A stretch of DNA of 53,632 nt from Asaia bogorensis (GTDB lineage Bacteria; Pseudomonadota; Alphaproteobacteria; Acetobacterales; Acetobacteraceae), in contig CAMDGX010000024.1 in assembly GCA_945897825.1 (NCBI GenBank), positions 1 through 53,632 on the forward strand, read 5' to 3'. Both the position numbers and the translations under genes were made by a program. Below the pieces are notes generated by a model that saw only the letters and a list, made by a program, of their open reading frames with translations, did no database searches and was not told the DNA's origin. Of the stretch, positions 33,865 through 42,700 are shown piece after piece (positions within the stretch are counted from its first letter, which is position 1; each line of letters starts with the position of its first letter).

Positions 33865-34563
33865 ATGGACATGCGGTGGATTGGGGCGACGGCAGGGGCC
33901 GCGGCGGTGGCCGGCGGGCTCCTGGCGGCGCCGGCGCAGGCGGCGCTGCTCGACGGCGGGTCGCGGGGGATCGCCCTGGCGCGCACGGCCCAAGGCATTT
34001 CGACCCAGGACCTGTCGTTCGGCCAGTTCAACCCGGCGCTGGGCACGCTGACCGGGGTGAGCCTGGATTTCGTCCTCGGCCAGAGCGGCCTGTCGGTGAC
34101 CGCCGGCTTCCAGGATAGCCTCCTGGCCACCGTGTCGGCGCAGGGCTTCGCGGCGATGACGCTGTCCGTCGGCGCCCAGGCGGTGCTGCAGGGCGGCTAT
34201 GCGGCCGCGGCGCAGTGCGCCACCGTGGTGCCGGAGATCCTGTTCTGCAGCGAGACCGTCGATCAGCTCACGCCGCTGGGCGGCAGCTTCGGGCCCACGC
34301 CGCTGCCGCTGCCCGACACGCTCTGGGCGCCGTTCATCGGCTCCGATACCGTGGCGCTGACGGCGGCGATGGACGTTTCGCTCACCACCCAGTTCCAGGG
34401 CTTCCTGCTCGGGACCAATGCCAGCACCGTGATGGCGGGGTGGGGTGGGATCGCCACGATCACCTACAGCTACACCGAGGCGGCCACGACGCCGGAGCCG
34501 GCGAGCCTGGCGCTGCTGGGCATCGGGCTCGGGCTGCTCGGGCTGGCGCGCCGCCGGGGCTGA
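33865..34563 (+). CDS. PEP-CTERM sorting-domain exported protein
   Basis: A 232-residue protein with a Sec signal peptide (MRWIGATAGAAAVAGGLLAAPAQAA), a beta-rich body with low charge, and a C-terminal sorting signal TPEPASLALLGIGLGLLGLARRRG: PEP motif, hydrophobic helix, basic end. Such proteins are processed by exosortase/EpsH and tied to exopolysaccharide production; the body resembles choice-of-anchor-type proteins. No exosortase is in the window. GGGAC precedes the ATG; codon 3 is also ATG. It converges with soxZ over three bases. Confidence 0.88.
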   Translation: MDMRWIGATAGAAAVAGGLLAAPAQAALLDGGSRGIALARTAQGISTQDLSFGQFNPALGTLTGVSLDFVLGQSGLSVTAGFQDSLLATVSAQGFAAMTLSVGAQAVLQGGYAAAAQCATVVPEILFCSETVDQLTPLGGSFGPTPLPLPDTLWAPFIGSDTVALTAAMDVSLTTQFQGFLLGTNASTVMAGWGGIATITYSYTEAATTPEPASLALLGIGLGLLGLARRRG

Positions 34564-34566
34564 GGG

Positions 34567-34884
34567 TCAGCCGACCGCCACGCGGGCCGATGCGCGGGCG
34601 CTGCGCCCTCTCGCGTCGGTCCAGGTGACGGTGAATTCGGCGCTGCGCTCCATGCGCACGAAGATCACGTGGTAGGGGTTGGCCGCCGTGCCGTTGCGCA
34701 GGTCGGCGGCGAAGAGCAGGTCGCCGTCGCGGCGGATTTCCAGCCGCTCGACCAGGTCGCGCGCGGCGCCGCCGTGCAGGCCGGTTTCCATCGGATGGTC
34801 GATCAGCGTGCGGATCTCGATCACCTCGCCGGGGCGGGCGCGGGACGGGATGCGCAGGCGCGGCGTGCCGGGCAGTGTGCTCAC
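34567..34884 (-). CDS. soxZ: thiosulfate-oxidation carrier subunit SoxZ-like
   Basis: A 105-residue Ig-like protein: RLRIPSRARPGEVIEIRTLIDHPMETGL, then PYHVIFVRMERSAEFTVTWTDARGRSARASARVAVG. SoxZ pairs with SoxY, which carries sulfur intermediates on a C-terminal cysteine. It starts at GTG with AGGAGG upstream, 10 bases after the soxY stop. Last gene of the five-gene minus-strand sulfur operon. Confidence 0.9.
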   Translation of the reverse strand: MSTLPGTPRLRIPSRARPGEVIEIRTLIDHPMETGLHGGAARDLVERLEIRRDGDLLFAADLRNGTAANPYHVIFVRMERSAEFTVTWTDARGRSARASARVAVG

Positions 34885-34894
34885 GCCCCCCTCC

Positions 34895-35329
34895 TCATGA
34901 AAGGCACCCCCCGCGGGTGACCTTCAGCGTGGCGCTGGCGCGGCGGACCGTGCCGTTGGCGTGCACGGCCAGGGCGATGATCGCCTGCTCCTCGGCCACG
35001 CGGATGCGCGTCTGCACCTCGGCGCGGGCCAGGCCCGGGAACAGGTGGAAGCTGGCGACGCCTGGGGTCGGGTTGCGGGTGGCGAAGACATGGATGGCGG
35101 CGACGTGGTCGCCCTCGGTCATCGGGCTGTCGACCAATACGGTCAGCGGCACCTGGGCGCCGTTCTCGGCCACGGCGGGGACGCGCAGCTCGATGCCGCC
35201 CTCGACGGGGTTCGCGTCGCCCACCGCCTCGCGGATCGCTGCTTCCAGGGCGCTATCGTCGGCCGTGGCATGGCGCGGCAGCAGCGCGAGGGCGGCGGCG
35301 CCGGCGAGGACGAAGCGGCGCGGGGTCAT
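34895..35329 (-). CDS. soxY: SoxY-like sulfur carrier protein with atypical C-terminus
   Basis: A 144-residue exported protein: signal peptide MTPRRFVLAGAAALALLP, then an SoxY Ig-like domain (ELRVPAVAENGAQVPLTVLVDSPMTEGDHVAAIHVFATRNP). It ends VTRGGCLS instead of the usual GGCGG. The sulfur-binding Cys after GG is kept but the last two residues differ. A GGGGGG run precedes the Cys codon, yet the frame with GGC-stop is the one that keeps the family signature. The ATG overlaps the FCSD stop (ATGA). Confidence 0.87.
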   Translation of the reverse strand: MTPRRFVLAGAAALALLPRHATADDSALEAAIREAVGDANPVEGGIELRVPAVAENGAQVPLTVLVDSPMTEGDHVAAIHVFATRNPTPGVASFHLFPGLARAEVQTRIRVAEEQAIIALAVHANGTVRRASATLKVTRGGCLS

Positions 35330-36615
35330 CCGAAGGTGTCCTCGGTGATGCTGCGGTACCAGGCATCGGCGTAGACCGCCTCGAAGCGCCGCTGGTCCGG
35401 CAGGTCGCCGCGCGGGGAGACACCGCCGGAATTGGGCACCTCGGCGATGCCCGTTGCCGTCGGGCGGAACACGCCGACGATCGAGATGCCGTACTCCGGT
35501 CCGACATGGCTGTAGCAGGTGTTGAAATACACCGCCTCGGGCGGCGCCTCGCCGCGCAGCAGGGCGGCGGCGCTGGCGACGGCCTGCTTGGCGGTGTTGT
35601 TGGCGACGAAGCCGCTTTTGGGCATCGGCGCGCCGTTGTTGGCGTCGCCGACCACATGGATGCCGGGGGCGGCCTTGGCCTCGAAGGTGCGCGGGTCGAC
35701 CGGCACCCAGCCGGCGGCATCGGCCAGGCCCGCGTCGATGGCCAGGCGGGCGGCGGATTGCGGCGGGATGACGTTGGCGACGGCCACCTGGTGCTTCACG
35801 CCGAACTCGGTCTCCAGCGTGCGGGTGGCGGCATCGACGCGGACGACCTTGCCATCCTTCGAGAGCGGCACCCATTCGATCATGTCGCCATACAGCTGCT
35901 TCCAGCCGTCCTGGAACAGGGCCTGCTTGCTGAAGGCGTCCTTGGCGTCCAGTGCGAGGATCTTGGCGCGCGGCTTATGCTTCTTGAGGTATTCGGCGAT
36001 CATGCCGATGCGCTCGTAGGGGCCGGGTGGGCAGCGGAACGGGTTGCCGGGGATGGCGATGCCGACGACGCCGCCATCGTCCATGGCTTCGAGCTGGCGG
36101 CGCAGCAGGCTTGTCTGGCGGCCGTCGGCGGGGATCCAGGCATGGGGGAGCAACTGGCTGGCGGCTTCGTCGTAGCCCTCGATGGCACCCCAGCGCAGCG
36201 CGATGCCCGGGGAGAGGATGGCGCGGTCGTAGCCGAGCGTCGCGCCGCCGCGCAGGCGCATGGTTTTCGCGACGGGGTCGATGCCGTCCACCCAGTCCTG
36301 CACCACCTTGACGCCGCGGGCGCGCAGGGCGTCGTAGGAATGGGTGATGTCGTCCATGCCGAGGCGGCCGGCAAGGACGAGGTTGCCGTAAGGGCAGGTG
36401 ACGAAACGGGCCTGGGGTTCGACCAGCGTGACGTCGAGCCAGGGGTAGGCGAGGCGGGCGAAGCGGGCGGCCGAGGCGCCGCCGAAGCCGCCGCCGACGA
36501 CGACGAGTCGGGCGGCCCCCTGGGCGCGGGCGATGGAAGGGCGGGCGAGGGTGGCGGCGGTGGCGGCCGCCCCAGCTGCGGCAAGGAAACCACGACGCGA
36601 GAGTGTGGAAATCAT
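35326..36615 (-). CDS. flavocytochrome c sulfide dehydrogenase flavoprotein subunit (FccB/SoxF-like)
   Basis: A 429-residue FAD protein. Tat signal LSRRGFLAAAG with cleavage near ARAQG; dinucleotide fold RLVVVGGGFGGASAARF. Redox/FAD cysteines lie in VTCPYGN, FRCPPGPYERIGMI and FNTCYSHV. The second nucleotide motif is GIHVVGDANNGAPMPKSGFVANNTAKQ. It oxidises sulfide (or polysulfide) in the periplasm and passes electrons to a c-type cytochrome, here the gene just upstream. Both ends overlap neighbours by four bases. Confidence 0.94.
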   Translation of the reverse strand: MISTLSRRGFLAAAGAAATAATLARPSIARAQGAARLVVVGGGFGGASAARFARLAYPWLDVTLVEPQARFVTCPYGNLVLAGRLGMDDITHSYDALRARGVKVVQDWVDGIDPVAKTMRLRGGATLGYDRAILSPGIALRWGAIEGYDEAASQLLPHAWIPADGRQTSLLRRQLEAMDDGGVVGIAIPGNPFRCPPGPYERIGMIAEYLKKHKPRAKILALDAKDAFSKQALFQDGWKQLYGDMIEWVPLSKDGKVVRVDAATRTLETEFGVKHQVAVANVIPPQSAARLAIDAGLADAAGWVPVDPRTFEAKAAPGIHVVGDANNGAPMPKSGFVANNTAKQAVASAAALLRGEAPPEAVYFNTCYSHVGPEYGISIVGVFRPTATGIAEVPNSGGVSPRGDLPDQRRFEAVYADAWYRSITEDTFG

Positions 36616-36911
36616 CGGGCGCCTCCGGCGGGCAGGGCGGCGAAATGCGCGGCGATGGCGGCGATCTCGGCGTCGGTGTAGCCGCGGGCGATGCGGCCCA
36701 TGATGGTGGCGGGGCGTTCATTGGCGCGGAAGGCGGTCATGGCGGCGACAAGCTCGGTTGCTGGCCGTCCGGCGAGGCCGGGCACGGGGGTGATGCCGCC
36801 GCCGGCCGTGCCATGGCAGCCGAGACATCCCTGGGCCGCCAAGGGGGCCTGGGCCATGGCGGCGGCCGGGACGAGCAGCAGGGTGAGTCCGAGGGCGGCT
36901 TCGCGGCGCAT
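36612..36911 (-). CDS. small c-type cytochrome (FccA/SoxE-like partner of FCSD)
   Basis: A 99-residue exported cytochrome: signal MRREAALGLTLLLVPAAAMA, heme motif CLGCH, and the probable distal Met in PATIMGRIARGYTD. GGAGG lies 5 bases before the ATG; the longer frame to 36986 has no such signal and would precede the signal peptide. It is a single-heme protein, shorter than diheme FccA. Coupled to the FCSD gene by an ATGA overlap. Confidence 0.92.
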   Translation of the reverse strand: MRREAALGLTLLLVPAAAMAQAPLAAQGCLGCHGTAGGGITPVPGLAGRPATELVAAMTAFRANERPATIMGRIARGYTDAEIAAIAAHFAALPAGGAR

Positions 36912-36973
36912 CGTGGCCTCCGGTATTACGTAAAAAAATCGTATATCATGGGTGTAATAGGACACGAACGATC

Positions 36974-36992
36974 GGGGAATTGTCAATTCCCC
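36974..36992. promoter_or_regulatory. perfect 19-base palindrome containing a TTGACA -35 element
   Basis: GGGGAATTGTCAATTCCCC has nine-base arms around one central base. Read on the minus strand it contains TTGACA; downstream toward the cytochrome gene are TATTAC (21-base spacing) and TATACG. It lies between the yeeE stop and the cytochrome start. It may be an operator overlapping the promoter of the cytochrome-FCSD-soxYZ genes, or a compact terminator for yeeE; the first is favoured because the following 60 bases are AT-rich. Confidence 0.6.
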
Positions 36993-36996
36993 TGGA

Positions 36997-38136
36997 TCAG
37001 GCGTCCCGAATGCCGAAGCCGGGGCGCAGGGCGAGACCTATCCGGTTGCCGAGCAGGGCTGGGAGGATCCATAGCCAGCCATGCAGGCTGCCCGAGGCGA
37101 TGCCCGAGACATAGGCGCTGATGTTGCAGCCGGCGGCCAGCATGGCGCCGATGCCGAGCAGCAGGCCACCGAGCACCGAGGCGGCGGCCTCGCCGGGAGA
37201 GAGGCGAAGGGCGCGGGCGAAGCGGCCGGCCAGGGCGGCGGCGAGGAAGGCGCCGGCGATCATGCCGGCATCCATCGCCGTGGTACGGTCGGCGGCGAGC
37301 GGGCGGAGCAGGGCCTCGATGCGGGTCGGGTCTTCCCAGAACGGCCAGAAGGCCGGCTCGTCCCAGCCGAGGGACGCGACCGCCTTCGAGCCCCAGAGCG
37401 GGAAGGCGGCGGTGATTGCCCAGGGGCGGCCGATCAGCAGCAGGGTGAGGACGTTCAGCCCGGCGAGCGCCAGCCCGGCCCAGGCGAGGGGCCATGGTCC
37501 GCGCAGCCAGGCGCCGCCGCGCCAGCGCAAGGGGGCGGCGCTGCCGTGGCGGGCGCGTTCGAGGCGGGTGGTGATCCAGGCGGCGGCGGCCAGCACCGCG
37601 AGCGTGGCACCGATGGCGGGAAAGGGGCCGAGCAGGTCGGCCAGTCCGAGCGCCGGCGGGGCGGGCCAGAAGGTCCACCAGTCGGATTGCCAGGCGGCCA
37701 GCGTGGCGCCGGCGACGAAGAACAGCAGGGTGAGCAGCAGGCGCGGGCTGCCGCCGCCGGCGCCGAACAGCGCGCCGCTGGCGCAGCCGCCGCCGAGCTG
37801 CATGCCGATGCCGAACAGGAAGGCACCGACCACCACAGCCAGGCCCGGCGCGAACACCAGGCCGCGCACCTCCTGGCCCAGCACGGTGCCGGCCTGGGTG
37901 GCCGGCAGGATCAGCAGAGTGGCGGCGGCGATCATCAGCAGCTGGGCGCGCATCTCCGCCCCGCGCCGCTCGGCGAGGAAGCGGCGGAAGGCGCCGGCGA
38001 AGCTGAAGGTGGCGTGCAGCATCACCCAGCCGAAGCCGGCGCCCAGCGTCCAGGCGGCGGGCTGGCGCCAGTCCGGCCCGGCGGCGAGCCACGCCGCGCC
38101 GCCGAGCAGCAGCGCCAGCGCGACGGCGATCGTCAC
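36997..38136 (-). CDS. YeeE/YedE-family sulfur transporter
   Basis: A 379-residue polytopic membrane protein of about nine to ten helices, two homologous halves. Signature cysteine loops are GMQLGGGCASGALFGAGGGSPRL and MLAAGCNISAYVSGIASGSLHGW. Family members import thiosulfate or other small sulfur (and possibly selenium) species. Upstream of the cytochrome-FCSD-soxYZ genes, it should supply or remove their substrates. GTG start without an obvious Shine-Dalgarno, 13 bases after the amidase stop. Confidence 0.92.
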   Translation of the reverse strand: MTIAVALALLLGGAAWLAAGPDWRQPAAWTLGAGFGWVMLHATFSFAGAFRRFLAERRGAEMRAQLLMIAAATLLILPATQAGTVLGQEVRGLVFAPGLAVVVGAFLFGIGMQLGGGCASGALFGAGGGSPRLLLTLLFFVAGATLAAWQSDWWTFWPAPPALGLADLLGPFPAIGATLAVLAAAAWITTRLERARHGSAAPLRWRGGAWLRGPWPLAWAGLALAGLNVLTLLLIGRPWAITAAFPLWGSKAVASLGWDEPAFWPFWEDPTRIEALLRPLAADRTTAMDAGMIAGAFLAAALAGRFARALRLSPGEAAASVLGGLLLGIGAMLAAGCNISAYVSGIASGSLHGWLWILPALLGNRIGLALRPGFGIRDA

Positions 38137-38149
38137 GACGGGGAAGGGC

Positions 38150-39646
38150 TCAGGCGGCGACGTGGATCGGGGCGCGGGCGGCGAACCACTCCGGCTTCGC
38201 GCGCTCGACCTGGGCGGCGAGCTGGATCAGCACGTCCTCGCAGGCGAAGTTGCCGTGCAGCTGCACGCCGATCGGCAGGCCTTCGCTGTCCAGGCCGGCA
38301 GGCAGCGAGATGCCGGGCATGCCGGTCTCGTTGCCGGGCATGGTGTAGCGGCAGGCATCGGCGAGGCGGTTCACCCAGGGGTCGATCTCCTCCTCGGCCA
38401 GCAGCGAGTAGGGGCCGTTGGCCTGGGGCACGCGCACGGCGAGGGTGGGGGTGAGCAGCACGTCGTGGCGTTCCATCAGGCGGCCGAAGCTGCGGGTGGT
38501 GGCGTTGTTGGCGGCCATCATCGCGAAGATGTCGAACTTGTCGTAGCGGGAATGGGCGAGGAAGTGGCGGTAGGTCATGGTGCAGAGGTGGCGGTTCAGC
38601 TCCTGCACCTCCACGCCGCGCTCGCGCGCCATGGCGACGAAGGCGGCGCGGCTGCCGATCCATTGGGTGATGTAGCCGCGCCACATCGTCTCCCAGTCGC
38701 AGATGGTGCGGTCGTCGACCTCCTCGACGTGGTGGCCGAGCGATTGCAGCAGCCTGCCGGCCTCCTGCACGCGGGCGGCGACCTGCGGATCGGTGGGCGT
38801 GGTGCGGCCCCACAGGCCGGTGGACAGGCCGACGCGCAGGCGGCCGGGCTCGATGGTCAGCGATTCGACGAAGCCGTGCTTCGTCGCGCGCAGCGGCATG
38901 AAGGTGCCGCCGTTGGGCATTCTGGAAAGGGTTTCGTAGGCGGCGGCGGTGTCGCGCACGCTGCGGGTGACCACGCCGTCGATGGCGATGCGGCCCATGT
39001 ATTCGTTCTGGTTCAGCGGGCGGGGCACGCGGCCGCGGCTGGCCTTGAGGCCGACGAGGCCGCAGAAGCTGGCGGGGATGCGCGTCGATCCGCCGCCGTC
39101 CGACGACAGGCTGATCGGGGTGACGCCGGCGGCGACGGCCGCCGCCGAGCCGCCGGAGGAGCCGCCCGGGGTGTGGGCGAGGTTCCACGGGTTGCGCGTG
39201 ACCTTCACGGCGCCGAGGTATTGCGTGGCGGTGTCGAAGGTCATGCCGAATTCGGGCGAGGTGGAGCGGCCGATCGGCACCAGGCCGGCGGCGAGCGTGT
39301 TGTCGATCAGCGGGTCGTTGGCGGTGGGCACGAAGCCGCGCCACAGGGCGGAGCCGCTTTCCTGCATGCGCCCGGCCATCGCCTGGCCGAGGTCCTTGAC
39401 GAAGACTGGCACGCCGTAGAGCAGGCCGGATTTGTCGGGCCGGTCGGTGTCTGGGTTGGCGACGACGTCGTCGTAGAGGCCGAGCACGGCGGCGATCTTC
39501 GGGTCCACGCGGGCGACGCCCTCGGCGACCTGGGCGGCGATCTCGCGGGGCGTGACCTGGCCGCCGCGCACCGGGGCGGCGAGCGAGGTTGCGTCGTGGC
39601 GGGCCCATTCGTCCCATGCCATCGCCGGTCCGCGTGCGTTCGCCAT
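38150..39646 (-). CDS. amidase signature-family protein
   Basis: A 498-residue amidase. The Ser-cisSer-Lys triad is visible: Lys84 (PVFVKDLG), the GGSSGGSAAAVAAG loop (161-174, cis-Ser at 163/164) and nucleophile Ser187 (SSDGGGSTRIPASFCG). Substrate unknown; sequence is closer to catabolic amidases than to GatA. It may be translated from ATG 39646 (GGGGGAT upstream) or 39622. A hairpin can cover its ribosome-binding site. Same strand as yeeE with a 13-base gap. Confidence 0.93.
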   Translation of the reverse strand: MANARGPAMAWDEWARHDATSLAAPVRGGQVTPREIAAQVAEGVARVDPKIAAVLGLYDDVVANPDTDRPDKSGLLYGVPVFVKDLGQAMAGRMQESGSALWRGFVPTANDPLIDNTLAAGLVPIGRSTSPEFGMTFDTATQYLGAVKVTRNPWNLAHTPGGSSGGSAAAVAAGVTPISLSSDGGGSTRIPASFCGLVGLKASRGRVPRPLNQNEYMGRIAIDGVVTRSVRDTAAAYETLSRMPNGGTFMPLRATKHGFVESLTIEPGRLRVGLSTGLWGRTTPTDPQVAARVQEAGRLLQSLGHHVEEVDDRTICDWETMWRGYITQWIGSRAAFVAMARERGVEVQELNRHLCTMTYRHFLAHSRYDKFDIFAMMAANNATTRSFGRLMERHDVLLTPTLAVRVPQANGPYSLLAEEEIDPWVNRLADACRYTMPGNETGMPGISLPAGLDSEGLPIGVQLHGNFACEDVLIQLAAQVERAKPEWFAARAPIHVAA

Positions 39647-39652
39647 TGCCCG

Positions 39653-39676
39653 ATCCCCCTGATTGCGCCGGGGGAT
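39653..39676 (-). promoter_or_regulatory. hairpin able to mask the amidase ribosome-binding site
   Basis: On the minus strand ATCCCCC (39676-39670) can pair with GGGGGAT (39659-39653), with a ten-base loop. The second arm is the Shine-Dalgarno region 7-13 bases before the amidase ATG. This could reduce translation initiation; no ligand domain is seen. Confidence 0.4.
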
Positions 39677-39714
39677 GCTGCTTGCCGGCGGGGCGGGATG
39701 TCAACGAAGCGGGG

Positions 39715-42700
39715 TCAGGCGGAGGCGAGGCGCTTCGGCTCGAGGGGCGGCGGTTCGACGCGGGCGAGGGCGCGGTCGAGGGCGGCGGCCAGCTCGACCA
39801 GCTGGTAGGGCTTGCCCAGTGTTTCCACCCCGGGGGGCGGGGCGACGCTGCTGGCCTGGCCGCCGTAGCCGGTGGCGAGCACGACGGCGATGTGCGGGTA
39901 GCGGCGGCGCAGGGTGGCGGCGAGTTCGTTGCCGGTCATGCCGCCGGGCAGCACGACGTCGGAGAACACCGCGTCGAACTGCTCGCCGGCGGACAGGGCC
40001 GCCATCGCGGCGGTGGCGCTGGTGATGGTGCGGGCCCGGTAGCCGAGTTCCTCCAGCAGGGAAGCGGCGAATTCGCCGGCGGCCTCGTTGTCCTCCACCA
40101 CCAGCACCGACTTGCCCTTGGGCGCGCGCATCGCGCCCAGGGTGGCGGCGGTGCCGTCGGGCACCGCGCCGGCGGCGGCGCGGGGCAGCAGGATCGAGAC
40201 GGTCGTGCCGGTGCCTGGCGTGCTGTCGACATGCAGGTCGCCGCCGGACTGGCGGGCGAAGCCGAAGGCCTGGGGCAGGCCAAGCCCGGTGCCGCGGCCG
40301 GGCTCCTTGGTGGTGAAGAAGGGCTCCATGGCGCGGGTGAGCACGGCCGGGGCCATGCCGATGCCGGTGTCGGCGACCTCCAGGCAGACATAGTCCCCAC
40401 CCTTTCTGCCAGTGTCGGGGCGCTCGCCGTCCGCCGGCAGGATGGCGTTGCGGGTGCGCAATGTCAGCCTGCCGCCCTGCGGCATCGCGTCGCGCGCGTT
40501 GACCGCGAGGTTGAGCACCGCGAGCTCCAGCTGGCCGGGGTCGGCGTGCACCGGCCAGAGGTCGGGGGCGAGGGCGGTTTCGACCTGCACGCCGCGGCCG
40601 AGCGTTTGGCGCAGCAGGGCGGACATGGCGAGCAGGCGGGCGTTGAGGTTGAAGGTCTCGGGCGTGAGCGGCTGCTGGCGGGCGAAGGCGAGCAGGCGGC
40701 CGGTGAGTTCGCGGGCGGTGTCCCCGGCGCGCTCCATGCCTTCCAGCACGGCGAGGCGGCGGGCATCGGTGAGGCCGGGGCGGCGCAGCAGGGCGGCGCC
40801 GCTGCCGACCACCTGCAGCAGGTTGTTGAAGTCGTGCGCCACGCCGCCGACCAACTGGCCGAGGGCGGCGAGCTTTTCCGACTGGCGGGCGGCCTCCTCG
40901 GCGCGGCGCTTCTCGTCGGCGGCGCGCAGCAGGGCGGCGGTGCGCGCCTCCACCAGCGCCTCCAGCTCGGCATGGCTGCGCGCGAGGGTTTCGCGCGCCT
41001 CGCGCTCCGCGGTCATGTCCTGGAGCGACATGGCCAGGCGGTCGTCCTCCAGGCGGATGGCGGCGTTGCGGAACCAGCCGCGGAAGCGCGGGGTGCGCAG
41101 CTCGATCTCCACCTCGCCGCCCGGCTCCTCGCCGGCCAGGATGCGCCGGAAGCGGGGGAACATGTTCGGCTCGTCGCGCGCCTCCGGCACCTGCTGCAGC
41201 AGGCGGCCGCCGACCAGGCTGCCCGGGGCGGCGCCGACCAGGCGGTGTGCGGCGGGGTTGGCGTATTCGACCTCGAAATCGACCACCTCGCCCGCGGCGT
41301 CGCGCACCGCGCGGTGGATCGCGAAGCCCACGGGCGAGAGGTCCTGGAAGGCGCGGAAGCGGGCCTCGCTGTCGCGGCGCGCCGCGTCGGCCCGGCGTTC
41401 GGCGGTGATGTCGACCAGGACGCCGGCGGAGCGCACCGGGACGCCGTTCCGGTCGCGTTCGACCCGCCCGCGTGCCATCAGCCAGCGCGGGCCGCCATCC
41501 TCGGCCGGGGCCGCGGTGCGGAAGACGACTTCGTACAGGCCGGTTTGGCTGGCACGCTGCGATGCCGCGCGCACGCCGGGCCGGTCGTCCGGGTGGGTCA
41601 GGGCAATCGATTCCTCCCAGGTATAGTCCTCGCCTTTCGCACCCATCATCGCCATCGCCCTGGCCGACTGCCGGCCGCGCCGGGTGCGTGGATCCGTCTC
41701 CCACACGCCGACGCCGGCGGCCTCGGTGGCCAGGCGCAGGCGGGCCTCGCTGTCGGCCAGCGCGATCTCGGCGCGGCGCTGGGCGGTGACGTCGAGCATC
41801 ACGCCGGCGGCGCGGACGGCGGTGCCGTCGGCATCGAACTCCACCCGCCCGCGCGCCAGCACCCAGCGGGGCCCGCCATCGGGCGCCGGTTGCCGGGCGC
41901 GGAAGGAGACGGTGTATTCGCCGTCCTGCTGCGCCGAGGCCTGGGTTGCCTTCACTGCCGCGAGGTCGTCGGGGTGGACCAGCGCCAGGGTTTCCTGCGC
42001 GGTGAAGTGCGTGGTTGTCCCGCCGAGGATGCCCATCGCCTCCAGCGAGCGCACGCCCGTGCCGGTGCGCAGGTCGACCTCCCAGGTGCCGACGCCGGCG
42101 CCTTCGGTGGCCAGGCGCAACCGGGCCTCGCTGTGGCGCAGCGCGGTGGTGCGTTCGGCCACGCGGCGTTCCAGCATGGCGTTGGCCTCGGCCAGCCGGC
42201 GCTGGCCGCCCTGCACCATCAGGCCCAGCACCGACAGCGCCAGCACCGCCGGCAGGGCGAAGGCCAGGTGGGTCACCGCCTCGCGCCGCCAGCGCGCCAC
42301 GATGGCCGCGCGGGTTCGCCCGGTGCCGATGAACAGCCCGGGCCATCCGTCGATCGCGCGGAAGGCGATCAGGCGGACCGTGCCGTCGATGCGCGACGAT
42401 GCCTCCAGCACGCCGCGGGTTCCGCTGACGAGTGCCGCGGCGATCGGCCCTTCTGGCTGGAGCGGGGGCGGGGGGGCGTTGAAGGAGGGAAAGCGCGCGA
42501 GCACGTGGCCGTCGGCGCGGATCAGGGTGACGCTGTCGCTCTCGCCCTGCAGCAGCCGCCGGAGCCCGGTGGAGATCTCGCGCGGATCGATCGAGACATT
42601 GGCCTGGCCGTCGTAGGTGCCGGCGGGCAGACCGTTGCCGGTGTCGCGGCGCGGGCGGGAGACGGCGAAGAACAGGTTGCGCTCCGCCCGGCCCTCATAG

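Noticed and set aside
34895-34925. Possible frameshift at the GGGGGG run near the end of soxY
   Set aside because: The frame as read retains the family GGC signature and stops normally; shifted frames lose it and run into soxZ.
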